64,000 nt of DNA from Muscardinus avellanarius (GCA_963383645.1 OY726573.1:13796989-13860988); one strand, 5' to 3'. Positions 23,501 through 38,032 are shown, numbered from the stretch's first letter. A program made the numbers and translations. The notes: generated by a model not told the origin, from the letters alone.

Positions 23501-24318
23501 TTTTTTTTTTTTTTTTTTTGGTGGTACTGGGGTTCCTGGAAGCCCTTCTACATCCGGGCTACACTCCCAGACCTATTTTTACATTTTTCTTTGGAAACAG
23601 GGTCTCCTACTGTTTCCAAACCTGCGCGATCCTCCTGTCTCCGCCTCCCAAGCGCGGGGATTACAAGCGTGCGCCACCACGCCCGGCTAGAAGGGTTGTT
23701 TTTAATGGACATTATTGGACCTCACCTTTAGGAATCTGTATTTAAGGGGTTGAGATGAAGCCCGAAGGCCTGCATTTGAAGCCAGCATCTCAAACGATTC
23801 TCTCTGCACAGGATCTGAGAACCCTGCGTTAGCTACCATACAGGTTGATTGTCTTGTAAACATTTGAACCAGAAGTAATTTGGATTTTTGAGTTTGGAGA
23901 ATTTAGGAATATTGCACAGACTTTTATCAGTTGAGCATCTCTAACCCCAAAATATATCAATGTTGATATATTTTTTTGGTATAGGCAGAACGTCCCTAAT
24001 CTAAAAACCTCAAATCTGAAATGCTGTGAACCAGAAACTCTTTTAGCCCATGTCAGCAACTCAAAAAGTTTTGGATTTTTGAGCATTTCAGATTTTAGAT
24101 TTTCAGATTAGGAATGCTTAACTGATAAAAATCTATGCAAGCCGGGCGTGGTGGCGCACGCTTGCAATCCCTGCGCTTGGGAAGCAGAGACAGGAGGATC
24201 GCACAGGTTCGAAGCCAGCCGCACTGGCTTAGGAGACCCTCTTTCCAAATAAAAATATAAAATAGGTCTGGGAGTGTAGCCCGGAGGTAGAAGGGCTTCC
24301 AGGAACCCCAGTACCACC

Positions 24319-24349
<31 letters not shown>

Positions 24350-27300
24350 ATTAAAAAATAAAGGATAAGGGATAAACTGGGCGTGGTGGCGCACGCTTGT
24401 AATCCCCGCGCTTGGGAGGCGGAGACAGGAGGATCGTGCAGGTTCAAAGCCAGCCGCGCTGGCGTAAGAGACCCTGTTTCAAAAATATAAAATAGGTCTG
24501 GGAGTGTAGCCCGAAGGTAGAAGGGCTTCCAGGAACCCCAGTACCACACACACACACAAAAAAAATCTATGCAATATTCCCAATTTCTCCAAAATCCAAA
24601 CTACCTATGATTTTCCTATGTCAGCACCCAAGCACAGGGATTACAGGCATGCACCACCATGCCTAGCCTTATTTTATATTTTTAAAATATACCTTTTTTA
24701 AATTTTATACTTTTTTATATATATATATTTTTTGAAACAGGGTCTCGGTAAGCTGACGAGTGTCTCAGTAAGATGCTGAGACTAGCCTCAAACCTGCAAC
24801 CCTCCTGTCTCGGACTCCCACGTATTGGGATTACAGGCGTGCGCCACCATGCCCGGCTGAAAATGCTTTGAATTACTTCACAGTTAAGTTCACATGCTTT
24901 GGTCTAGTTACTTGGGAGTTAACTCATTCTGTGTGGGTGCGATACACTCACAGTATAAAAGGCCCCGGAATGTCACCAAGTGAGAAGAAAGACAAATTGA
25001 TGCTGTTAGATGAATTAAGTTTCTATTTCATGGGAAAGAGGAATAACAATGGAGCAGTGAATGCCCACAACCCCACAACACTAGAACCTGATAACAGAAA
25101 TTAAGAGAGCTCTTGAAGATCAAATTAGGAAAATAACTGTAGGAATAATAGAGGACTTTCGAAAAGAATTCAGAGAGAGTCAAAAAGAGATAAGGAATGC
25201 AATCATTGAAACAAAGGCCTCAATTCAAAGTATAAACAACAGATTAGACCACATGGAGAATAGAATCTCACTTCTAGAAGATGATCACTCCAAAAATGAA
25301 CGCATAGTTTCTAATTTAGAAAAAAAAATCTGACAGCAGGAATCTGACATTGAAGAAATATGGGCCCATTTTAAGAGAGCTAACCTAAGAATAATTGGAA
25401 TAGAGGAGGGAAAAGAAGGTGAAACAAAAGGGATCAATAATCTCGTCAAGAAAGTAATAGCAGAAAATTTTCCAAACACAGAGCAAGAGGTCGATACACA
25501 GTTCCAGGAAACTTATAGAACTCCCTTTAGACAGGATCGGAGAAGAGGATCCCCACGCCACATAATTGTCAAAATGACCAATGTGGAAGCCAAGCAGAGA
25601 ATCTTAAAGGCAACAAAAACAAAGGGCCAAGTGACATTCAGAGGCAAACCAATTAGAATCACTCCAGACTTCCCAAACCAAGTCATGAGAGCCAGAAGGG
25701 CTTGGAGTAACATATTCCAAACTCTGAAAGAAAACAATTTCCAGCCAAAAATTTCCTACCCAGCAAAATTTTCTATCAAATTATACGGGGAAATAAGAAG
25801 CTTCCATGACAAACAGAAACTGAAGGAATTTATGTCTTCAAAACCAGCGCTAGAGAAAGTACTCAAGATTAACTGCAGAGCAGAAATAGGTAATACATGC
25901 CAGAATTAAGAAACAAGATTTCCCATCCAGCAGACAACTAAGCAAAGAAGAATAAACAGTATCTCAAACAGAAATAAAATCTTAACATGTTAGGAATTAA
26001 AAATCATCTCTCTATAATCACACTGAATGTAAACGGCCTCAACTCCCAAATAAAAACACATAAAGTGGCAAAATGGATTAAAAATCAGAATCCATCCATC
26101 TGCTGCTTACAAGAAACAAACCTTACAAGTAAAGATAGGAACAAAGTCAAGGTAAAGGGCTGGAGCAAGGTAATCCATGCTAATGGTACTCGAAGACAAG
26201 CAGGAGTAGCAACTATGATATCAGATAAGTTAGACTTCAAACCCAAACTTATTAGAAGAGACAAAGAAGGTCACATTTTACTGGTAAAAGGAATAGTCCA
26301 GCAAGAGGAACTAACAATAATCAACATCTATGCCCAAAACATAGGGGCAGCTACTTTCATAAATCAAACTCTTTGTGACATGAAGTCACACATAAATCCC
26401 AACACAATAATACTGGGAGACTTCAACACACCTCTCACAACACTAGACCGATCTTCCAGACAAAGGGTCAGTAAAGATGCCTCAGAACTAAAGAATACCA
26501 TTAACCAAATGGACCTGTTGGACACATATAGAATATTTCACCCAACTACAGTGGAGTTTACATTTTTCTCAGCTGCTCATGAAACCTTCTCCAAAATAGA
26601 TCACATCCTGGGACACGAAATGAGCACTAGCAAATTTGAAAAATGTTACATACTTCCCTGTGTCATTTCAGATCATAATGGAATGAAACTAGAAATCAAC
26701 TGTAAGAAGACCCAGAGAAACAACATAAACATGTGGAGACTGAACACCTCACTTCTGAATGAAGAATGGGTCATAGAAGATGTAAGAGGTGAAATCAAGA
26801 AATTTCTAGAAACAAATGAAAATAAAGATACAATGTATCAAAACCTCTGGGACACTTTGAAGGCAATAATAAGAGGAAAATTTATAGCACTGAGTGCTCA
26901 CATAAGAAAACCAGAAGCTGGGCGTGGTGCCGCACACTTGTAATCCCTGCGCTTGGGAGGCGGAGACAGGAGGATCGCGCAGGTTCAAAGCCAGCCGCGC
27001 TGGCGTAAGAGACCCTGTTTCAAAAATATAAAATAGGTCTGGGAGTGTAGCCTGGAGGTAGAAGGGCTTCCAGGAACACCAGTACCACCAAAAAAAAAAA
27101 AAAAAAAAAAGAAAGAAAGAAAACCAGAAAATCTTCAAATAAATAACCTAATGACACACCTCAAAGCCCTTGAAAAGCAGGAACAATTGAACTCCAAAGC
27201 CAGCAGAAGACAGGAAATTATTAAAATTAGAGCAGAAATTAACGAAATAGAGAATAAAAAAAATACAGAAAATCAACAAAACAAAAAGCTGGTTTCTTGG

Positions 27301-29196
27301 AAAAATTAACAAGATAGATAAACCACTAGCCAACCTAACTAAAAAAAAAAAAAAAAAAAAGAGAGAGAATCAACCCAAATTATGAAGATAAGGGATGAAA
27401 AAGGAGAAATTACTACTGACAGTATAGAAATCCAGAGGATTATCAGAGACTACTTTGAAAAACTATACTCCAACAAAATGGAAAATCTGGAGGAAATTGA
27501 CAACTTCCTAGAGAAATACAACCTTCCTAAACTGAGTCAAGAAGATATAGAACATTTAAACCAACCAATAACAATCAAAGAGATTGAAACAGCAATAAAG
27601 AGCTTACCATCAAAGAAAAGCCCAGGACCAGATGGTTTCCCAAGTGAATTCTATAAAACCTTTATAGAAGAGCTAACCCCAACACTCCTCAAACTATTTC
27701 GCAAAATAGAAAAAACCGGGACTCTCCCAAATACATTCTATGAAGCCAACATCACACTAATACCCAAACCAAATAAAGACAGTTCAAGGAAGGAAAACTA
27801 CAGGCCTATATCTCTGATGAACTTGGATGCAAAACTATTAAACAAAATACTAGCAACACGCATTCAAAACCACATCAAGAAAATCATACACCATGACCAG
27901 GTAGGGTTCATCCCAGGGATGCAAGGCTGGTTCAATATACGAAAATCAATCCATGTAATTCATCATATAAACAGAATCAAAGACAAAAATTACATGATCA
28001 TCTCAATAGATGCTGAAAAAGCATTTGATAAAATTCAACATCCATTTATGATAAAAACACTGCAGAGAATTGGAATAGAGGGAACATATCTCAACATTAT
28101 TAAGGCAATCTACAATAAGCCCACCGCCAACATCATATTAAACGGGGAAAAACTTCAAAAAGTTTTAATAGTGTAACTCGGAGGTAGAATGCATCTGGGT
28201 TCAAGCCACAGTATCAATAGAAATAAAAATAAAAAAGTTAGTGCAAGTGTAATCATACTTGCAGAAGGCTACTTCCCTAGCTGCACAGAAATGTCGGCTA
28301 CTCGGTTCTTCCTGGAGACAACACCCTTCCCGCCAAGCACCTGTTACCCCCGGGGAATACAGAGCCATGGAGACCAGGAGGGCTTCTGCGGAACCTCCCT
28401 TTGCTGTTCCATGAGCGGGATCTCTCCCCTCCTTTGTACACTCTGCTCTGCTTGTGTCCAGCAAGGCACAGCTGGGTTTCGCGAGTGTCGTGTCATCCTC
28501 CCATCCCCGGTACCTACAGGAGGTCCCAAATGATGCAGGTCCCGTCGGTGCTGGCCGTGACGCATTCCTCATTGTTCTTCTTCACCCGGATGCAGGACAC
28601 AGAGGACTTGTGCTCCTTCAGGGCCTCCTCCAGCTTCTGGGTGTAGCAGCTGATCTCCCAGACCCTCACCTGGAACGCCCAACGCATGTGCTCAGTACAG
28701 ACTTGGGACTTTGGAAAGTAACAAAGAAGATGTCAAGGGAAAGCCGGGCGTGGTGGCGCACGCTTGTAATCCCAGCACTTGGGAGGCCGAGACAGGAGGG
28801 TCGCACAGGTTGGAAGCCAGCCTCAACTACTGGGTGAGGCTCTCAGCAACTTAGTGAGACCCTGTTTCCAAATAAAATATAAAATAGGTCTGGGAGTGTA
28901 GCCCAGAGGTAGAAAAGCCCCTGGGTTCCACCCTCCGTACCACCATAAATAAATAAATAAATAAACCCAGGGTGTCTGTCTTTCTCTGTCTCCCTTTATC
29001 TCTCTTTGCGGTACTAGGGATAGAACCCAGGGGCATTCTACCTCCGAGCTACACCCTCCAGCCCAATTACTTTGAAACAGGGTCTCACTAAGTTGCAGAG
29101 GGCCTCACTAAGTAGCTGAGGCTGGCCATGAACCACAATCCTCCTATCTCAGTCTCCCAAAAGCTGGGATGACAGGTGTGCGCCACCATGCCAGGA

Positions 29197-29242
<46 letters not shown>

Positions 29243-32200
29243 TGTGTGATACTGAGAGTTTGAACTCAAGGGCATTCTATCTCTGAGCGACACCACAAGC
29301 TCCTTTTATTATTTTTTTTTTTTCTGTTTTGAAAGAGGGTCTTGTGACGTTGCAGAGAGGCCATCCTTGAACTTGCGATCCTCCTGCCTCAGCCTCCCAA
29401 TTATTGAGATTACAGGTGTGTGAGAGTACTGAGATGCAGGCTCCTGCTTGAAGGGTTAAAGGAAGCAACTCTGGCTCCCGAGAAGCAGCTTGGGATGCCG
29501 GGCTGGGAGGCGAGCACACTTCCTCTAATCGGGGAGCTAGGAGTCTTGCCGAGTTGCCTTCAAGGTCGGAAGCAGCTCTGGCCCTCTCTCTGAAGGTCCT
29601 TCCCACCATAGACATTTCTCAGAAAACTTATTGGTATGATCAACAGCTTGAGATGTTAGGAGCGGTCACAGGTGTTCTTGCTTCTTATTGTAAAACAAAA
29701 AGTTGCTTTGAGACTCGTCCTTTGGCTTTACTCACACACATCCATTGTTGCTTTAAGATAACCTTGTAAGGTCTAAAATAGTTAACTCGTCTATGGATGA
29801 TCCCAGAGAAGCTTTCTCTATAAGAGTCTGATTGCTCTTTCAATAAAACATGCAGTGTACATGAAACCTGCATCCCCTGTGTCCCGTGAATCGGCCTTAC
29901 CCTTAGGTCTCCAGTGCACTAGATACTGACACAGGTGTGCGCCACCATGCCAGGCTCTAGAGCTTTTTCCTATTGCGCACAGATGCGTGGCTTGTTTTTG
30001 AACCCCCTGCCCCCATCTCGGTTGGGTGAGGTGGGAATGCTGCAGGGAAGGGCAGGGATATCCACGTGTAGATGTAAGCATCCTCTGTGAACTTGCAAAA
30101 TGCCCCCAGTGATCCTGGACCTTTCCTTCTCTCTCAGGCCAAGAAATCATCAGACCCCTGCTAGGAGAATCGATAATGCCGGGGCCTCTGCTAAACCAAG
30201 TGGAATATTATGTCTACTCACTTTCTGCTGAGCACTGCTCTCAATTTTTGGCGCCAGCAGGCAATTTCATGGGCACCCAGAGCCACACTGAAATTTTCAC
30301 ATCAGCGATTTCACTGTCATCATTCAAAACCCGTGGTTCCCTACGCTAGAGGACCCAATACCCATGTTCTCTTACAGATATTTTTCTAGTACCTATATAT
30401 TTTCCTGAAATGAAATTCATAGGTCATACAACTGCCTATACATAATATTTCAAAGTAATCAATATGATGTTCTAACTGTAATTTAAAAAGGATAAATGAA
30501 AGTTATTTAGTTATTATTGTATGTCTTTTATTTTATTTACTTTTTAATTTTCAGAGTACTGGAGATGAAACCCAGGTGCATTCTACCTCTGACCTATACC
30601 CCCAGCTGTATTTTATTTTTTATTTTTTTATTTTTTTGGTGATACTGGGGTTCCTGGAAACCCTTCTACCTCCGGGCTACACTCACAGACTTATTTTTAT
30701 ACTTTTTTATTTGGAAACAGGGTCTCTTAAGCCTGTGCGGCTGGCTTTGAACCCGCGCGATCCTCCTGTCTCCGCCTCCCAAGCGCGGAGATTACAAGCG
30801 TGCGCTGCCACGCCCGGCGACTATTTTTGATTTTGAAACAGGGTCTCACTAAGTAGCTGAGGGGCTCACTAAGTAGCTGAGGCTGGCTTCCAACCTTCTA
30901 TCTTCCCGTCTCAGCCTCCCAAGTACTGGGATTACAAACCTGCGCCACCACACCGGCCTGGAGTGTAGCCCGGAGGTAGAAGGGTTTCCGGGAACCCCAG
31001 TACCACCAAAAAATTAAATAGGGTAGCCAGGCATGATGGCACACGCTTGTAATCCTGGCGCTTGGGAGGCTGAGACAGGAGGATCACACGGGTTCGAAGC
31101 CAGCCTCAGCTACTTAGTGAGGCTCTCAGCAACTTAGTGAGACCCTGTTTCCAAATAAAGTAGAAACTAGGTCTGGGAATATAGCCCGGAGGTAGAAAGC
31201 CTCTGGGTTCCACCCCCAGTACCACAAAAAAAAATAAAATAAGGTGTGTGTATGTGTGTGTGTGTGGGGGGGGCTTATAGGTAGAATTCCCCCTGAGTTC
31301 AATCCCCAGTACCGCAAGATAAATAAATTAATTAATTAAAATAAAAAACCATTGTCCCCAGGCGCAGTACCTCGCCTTCCCCGCCACCGCTGATGATGCG
31401 CTTGCAGTCGCTGGTGCTGGCGATGGCCGTGACCCCGATGCGGTGCGCGCTGCTAATCACGTACATCAGCCGGCCGGTCTCGGGGGCGAAGGCGCGGATC
31501 TTACCGTCGTCCCACGCTGGAAGTAGAAGGAGACAGTAGGATGCGCAAGGCAGCCCCTCGCTGCAGACGCAGACGTAGGAGATGGAAGGCAGAGGCCCAC
31601 AGCCCCAACCTCCAGCGACTCTGTGCGGATGGACAAGGGAGGGGTTTGTCTGGCTTGAAGCTGCAGCCAGGTGCACCCCACCCAGGTGAGGAAGGTGGGC
31701 GGGAGGAGGCTGGAGGCCAGCTCTGCCCTCCCAAGAGCTGCACCAGGCACAGGCCACCTGCTAGTTTGTTTCAGATCTGAGACTTTTGCAGGTAATGACT
31801 GGCTTCCCGCCCACCCCCCACTTTTTTTCTTTGGTACCGGGGGGGTGGAACCCAGGGACCATCAGCCTCTTATCGACACCCCAGCCCTGGTTTATATTTT
31901 GAAATAGGGTCTCCCTAAGTTGCCAAGGCTGCCTGGCCTTGAACACGAGACCTTCCCATTTCAGCCTCCCAACATCCAGATACTGGGTATACAGGCATAT
32001 ACCACCACACCTGACTGACTTTGTCTTTAAGAGGGAAATTTAGTAATGTCGAATTTAGTCATCTCAATTTCCTTTTCTTTTTCCTTTTTTGTTTTTGTAT
32101 TTTTATTGGTGCATTATAACCATACATCACGTTGGAATACAAGACTTGAGAGGATGTATAAGCACACATCATCCAATTAGCCCTCATCCAGCCCCCATCC

Positions 32201-35132
32201 CATTCCCTCCCCCTCCCTCGATCCCATGCTTGTTTGGTGATTATCTTTGATACATTTGTTTATGTACCTCCTGAGTTTTAAAGAGGTTCCATCTTCCCCC
32301 ATCCCATCCCCTCTGATTGGTCACCTTAATTGCTTCTCAGTAGGGCCCTTTCTACAACTCGACCTCCTCCTATTACCCCTTTCTTCCTAGTTTTGCTAAT
32401 TAGGGGAAGCATCTGGTTATTATTTTCTGTGATATTTTCCTATGCATGTCGCATTGCAAGTTCCGATCCCACTCTTGATGGCCCCAGTAATGGCCTAGCA
32501 CCCGGAGGACTTTGATCCTGACCTCGCTGGCTCTAGCACTGGCCTTATCTCATGGGAGGCCCCAATCCTGGCCTTGCTGGCCCCCGCACCGGCCTAACCC
32601 CTCGGCAGGCTCTGATCCCGGCCTTGCTGGCCCCGGCACTGGCCATACCACTCGGCAGGCTCCGATCCCAGCCTCTGAGGCCCCAGCACCGGCTTTGCCT
32701 CACGGCAGGCTCTGATCCTGGCCTCGCTGACCCCGGCACTGGCCTAACCCATCAGCTGGCTCCAATCCTGGCCTTGCTGGACCCGGACATTCTAACCCCT
32801 CGGCAGGCTCTGATCCCAGTCTCGGAGGCCTCAGTAGCAGCCTTGCCTCATGGCAGGCTCTGATCTCAGCCTCACTGGCCCTGGCACTGGCCTAACCCCT
32901 CAGCAGGCTCTGACCCTGGCCTCGGGAGGCTCTGATCCCGGCCTCAGAGGCCCCAGGACCAGCCTTGCCTCACAGCAGGCTCCAGTCTCGGCCTTGCTGG
33001 CCCCGGCACCAACCTAACCCCTCTGCAGGCTCTGATACTGGCCTCGGAGGCCTCAGTAGTGGCCTTGCTTCACAGCAGGCTCCTATCCCAGCCTCACTGG
33101 CCCCGAACCAGCCTAACCCCTCGGCAGACTATGATCCCGGCCTCACTAACCCTGACAAACCGGTCTAGCTCCTCGGCAGGCTCCTATCCTGGCCTCAGAG
33201 GCCCCAGCACTGGCCTTGCCTCACAGCAGGCTCCGATACCAGCCTCGCTGGCCCCGGCACCGACTTAATCCCTCAGCAGGCTCCGATACCAGCCTCAGAG
33301 GCCTCAGTAGTGGCCTTGCCTCATGGCAGGCTCCAATCCTGGCCTCGCTAACACTGGCACACTGGCCTAACCCCTTGGCAGGCTCCTATCCTGGCCTTGG
33401 AGACCCCAGCACCAGCCTTGCCTCATGGCAGGCTTTGATCCCAGCTTCACTGGCCACAGCACCAGCCTTACTCCTCAGCAGGTTCCAATCCAGGCCTCGG
33501 AGGCCCCAGCACCAGCCTTGCCTCATGGCTGGCTCCGATCCCAGCCTCGCTGACCCAGGCACTGGCCTAACCCCTCGGCAGGCTCCGATCCTGGCCTCGC
33601 TGGCCCTGGAACTGGCATAACCCCTCAGCAGGCTCCGATCCCGGCCTCAGAGGCCTCAGTAGTGGCCTTGCCTCATGGCAGGCTCTGATCCCAGCCTCGC
33701 TGAACCCAGCACCGGCCTAACCTCTCGGCAGGCTCCAGTCCCAACCTCGGAGGCCCCCAAACCGGCTTTGCCTCATGGCAGGCTCTGATCCTGGCCTCAT
33801 TTGCCCTGGTACCGGCCTAACCGCTCGGCAGGCTCTGATCCTGGCCTCGCTAACCCTGGCACACCGGCCTAACACTTTGGCAGGCTCTAATCCCGGCCTC
33901 GGAGGCCTCAGTAAGCATCCTTGCCTCACAGCAGGCTCTGATCCTGCCCTTGCTGACCCCGGCACCGGCCTAACCCCTCAGCAGGCTCCAGTCCTAGCCT
34001 CAGAGGCTCCAGGACTGGCCTTGCCTCATGGCAGGCTCCGATCCTGGCCTCGCTGGCCCCGGCACCGGCCTAACCCCTCGGCAGGCTCCTATCCTGGCCT
34101 AGGAGGCCCCAGCAACGGCCTTGCCTCATGGCGGTCTCTGATCCTGGCTTCGCTGGCCCTGGCACCAGCCTAACCCCTCAGCAGGTTCCAATCCCGGCCT
34201 CGGAGGCCCTTGCACCAGCCTTGCCTCACAGCAGGCTCTGATCCTGGCTTCGCTGGCCCCGGCACCGGCCTAACCCCTCGGCAGGTTCTGATCCTGGCCT
34301 CAGAGGCCCCTGCACCGGCCGTGCCTCACAGCAGGTTCCGATCCTAGCTTCACTGGCCCCAGTACCGGCCTAATTCCTCAGCAGGCTCTGATCCTGGCCT
34401 TAGAGGCCCCAGCACTGGTCTTGCCTCACAGCAGGCTCCGATCCCAGCCTCGCTGGTCCTGTCACTGGCCTCACCCCTCGGCAGGCTCCAATCCCGGCCT
34501 TGGAGGCCCAGTACCGTCCTTGCCTCACGACAGGCTCCAATCCCAGCTTTTCTGTCCCTGTCACCGGCCTCACCCCTCAGCAGGCTCTGATCCGAGCACC
34601 CTATTCACCCAGCAGGTTGTCCCACGTTCCCGAGGGCACGTGGTGGTAGCATTCTGCCTCTGGGGTTATTTCTTCAAAAGTTCCAGATGTATTGCATCAG
34701 ATCTCTGCCTCCCCTGAGTCCTGGCCACTGCCATTGCCGCTGCCTCCACCATTTCAAATCTTTCCCAAGCTCTTTTCCCACATTGCATGTTGTCCACTGT
34801 TCGAAAGCATGCACGACGGTAGCATTCCACCTTTGGGGTAATTTCTTCAGAAGATCAGGGTGGGTTGGATCATATCTCTGCCTCTCCCAAATACAAGCTT
34901 CCACTGCCACCGCGGCCACCACTGCCAACACCGACTTCCTCCTAGGTCTCTGCTAAACTCTCTCCTTACAGGTGCTGTCCAGGATTCTTAAGAATGTAAA
35001 GAAGCAGTCCTCCTTCGCGGGGAATTTTTCCAAAGGTTCCAGTTCAGTTGGATATGTTTTTTCTGCATCTCCAGTATCCTGGCTGCCACTGCAGCCATCT
35101 TGACCCCTCTCCAATATTTTTCTTTTCCTTTT

Positions 35133-35164
<32 letters not shown>

Positions 35165-36972
35165 GAGAAGACAGTATGCTTGGTTTGAGGAGGTTGTGGG
35201 ATCAGGCACTTGGTAGCAATGAGTTTTTTCCTTTCCTCCCTTCCAATAGCCTCACAGCACAGAGCAGAATCTGCTGTTCTAAGTGCACCATGGCCTGGCG
35301 CAGCACAGTAGTGCTGGGTTCCTCTGTACCCGCGGCTGGGCCTCTTGTTTAGTACCGGGTCTCCCGAAACTCGGGCTCGGCCTCCTGCTCCATACTATGC
35401 CTTCCCAGGCGTAGGCCGGGCTGACTGCCCCCTGCCCAGGGCACCGGGCCTTGTGGCCAGGTCCCTGGACTTTCTGGGGGTCCAGCATGCCCTGCGCAAC
35501 CCCTGCCTGGGGCCCAGGCTGCAACCCAGGCCTCCAGTCCTTCTGGGGGTCTGGCGTGCTCCGCGCGACCCCTGCCCAGGGCCCGGGGCGCAATCCTCCT
35601 GTCTCAGCCTCCCAAGCGCTGGGATTACAAGCATGAGCCACCACACCCGAATCCTGATGTCACCATTTTAATAGCTACTCCTAAAGATCTACTTAACTCC
35701 ATGAATGTGAACCAGTAAATTTACTTTTGGACCACTGGGGAAATTTGCATATGGATTAGGCATACGGCAATATTAATAAATAATGATTTTATAGAAAACA
35801 GATTAAAGCATGGTGCACACTTGTAATCCCAGTACCTGGGGGGGAGGGGGCTGAGACAGGAGGATCACCATTCTCGAACAGCACCAGCTACACACAGGTT
35901 GGAAGCCAGCCTCAGCTACTGAGTGAGGCTCTCAGCAACTTAGTGAGACCCTGTTTCCAAATAAAGTATAAAATAGGTCTGGGAGTATAGTCCGGAGGTA
36001 GAAAGCCTCTGGGTTCCACCTCCAGTACCACCAAAAAAATAAATAAATAAAATAAAGAATAAAGAGCCAGGCGTGGTGGTGCATATTTGTAATCCCAGCC
36101 CTTGGGAGGCTGAGACAGGAGGATCACACAGGTTCGAGGCCAGCCTCAGCTACTTAGTGAGGCTCTCAGCAACTTAGTGAGACCCTGTTTCCAAATAAAG
36201 TATAAAATAGGTCTAGGAGAATATCCCGGAGGTAGAAAAGTACCTGGGTTTCACCCCCAATACTACAAAAAATAAAAAATAAAATTCCATTTGAGGCATA
36301 ACATAGTTTGAGCTGGGTTTTTTTTTATCTCTGATGAAACAAGCAGGGTTCTGACTTGAGCGACTTGTACCGCAAAGGTATCAGACCTGTTGCAAAGTCA
36401 AATTACTAAATTTCACCTTGGAGAGAAAGACCTGTGCCATACACATCAAGCCAAGAGAAAAGAATTTGTGTATTGGCTCTTCCTGGCTCAGAAAATCTCC
36501 CAATTGGAAGGGAACTCCAGGGAGAGGCTAGATTAGAAGCCAAGAGCAGCGCACAAAGGGAGCCCCACGTGTAGAGGTCAAAAGGCAACGAGAAAGGTGG
36601 ATCAAAACCACTGCCAGACCGCCAGGCGTGGTGGCGCACGCTTGTCATCCCAGCACTCGGGAGGCTGAGACAAGAGGATCATCGTTCACAGACAGCCTCA
36701 GCTACTACTTAACGAGGCCCTTTGCAACTCAGTGAGACCCTGTTTCAAAATAAAGAATAAAGCCGGGCGTGGTGTCGCACACTTATAATCCCCGTGCTTG
36801 GGAGGCGGAGACAGGCAGATCGCGCAGGTTCACAGCCAGCCGTGCTGGCTTAAGAGACCCTGTTTCCAAATTTTAAAAAATATTTAAAATAGGTCTGGGA
36901 GTGTAGCCCTAAGGTAGAAGGGCTTCCAGGAACCCCAGTACCACGAAAGGAAGGAAGAAAGAAAGAAAGAAA

Positions 36973-37010
<38 letters not shown>

Positions 37011-37962
37011 CAGAGGCAGGCTGTAGCTCAAAGGTAAATTGCCCCTGGATTCCATCCCCAGTACCGCCAAAACAAAAAACAAACAAACAAACATGGTGGC
37101 CATACCTGTAATACAGTACCTGCGAGGCGGAGATAGGAGGATCGCAGGTTCGTGGCCAGACTCAGCAATATACTCTCAGCAACTTAACGAGACCCTGTTT
37201 CAAAATTAATAATAATAATAACTATTATTATTATTATAATTAAAAATATTTTTATAATTAAAAATATAAAATAAATAAAATAAAAAACAATAATTTTATA
37301 ATTAAAAATAACAACAATAATTATATAATAATATGTGTTATTATATAATAATTATGTAATAATATATAATAATTATAATAAAATAGGGCTGGAGGTGTAG
37401 CTCAGAGACGGAATGTCTCCTGGATTCAGTCCCCCAGCATGACAATAAACATGCAAACAATAAGCCCACAGCGGAGCCTGGGCCGATCTTGGCGGGCGGC
37501 CCTTACCTGAAATGATGCTCTTGCCATCTCTCATGAAATCGATGCCGTGGCAGGTCATGTTGGGCACAGTGATCCGCAGCAGCTCCCTGTTGGACACTGT
37601 GTGCCACACCCTGATGTCCGTCTTGGCACAGGTGGCAAAGAGCTCAGCAGTACCACTGCAGGGAAACCACAGAGACACGGAGATGTAGCCACACAAGACC
37701 CACGGTGTGTCTGGGCACAGTGGCACATGCCCGGAATCCCAGCACTCAGGAGGCTGAGCCAGGAGGATGGCAGGTTTGAGGCCCGCCTCGGCTATTTAGA
37801 GGGACCCTCGGTAACTTAGTGAGACCCTGTTTCAAAATAAAAAATTAAGCCAGCCTCAGCAACTTAGGCTCTCAGCAACTTAGTGAGACCCTGTTTCCAA
37901 ATAAAATATAAAATAGGTCTGAGAGTATAGCCTGGAGGTAGAAAAGCCACCCCTAGTACCAC

Positions 37963-38032
<70 letters not shown>

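Noticed and set aside
25987..28176. Intact, active L1 ORF2
   Set aside because: A SINE insertion, a frameshift with stop near 27,305 and loss of the 3' part including the catalytic DD motif rule out activity.
34674..34931. 85-codon open frame in the middle module of composite element copy 2
   Set aside because: Corresponding regions of copies 3 and 4 carry stop codons and frame changes, so no conserved protein is indicated.
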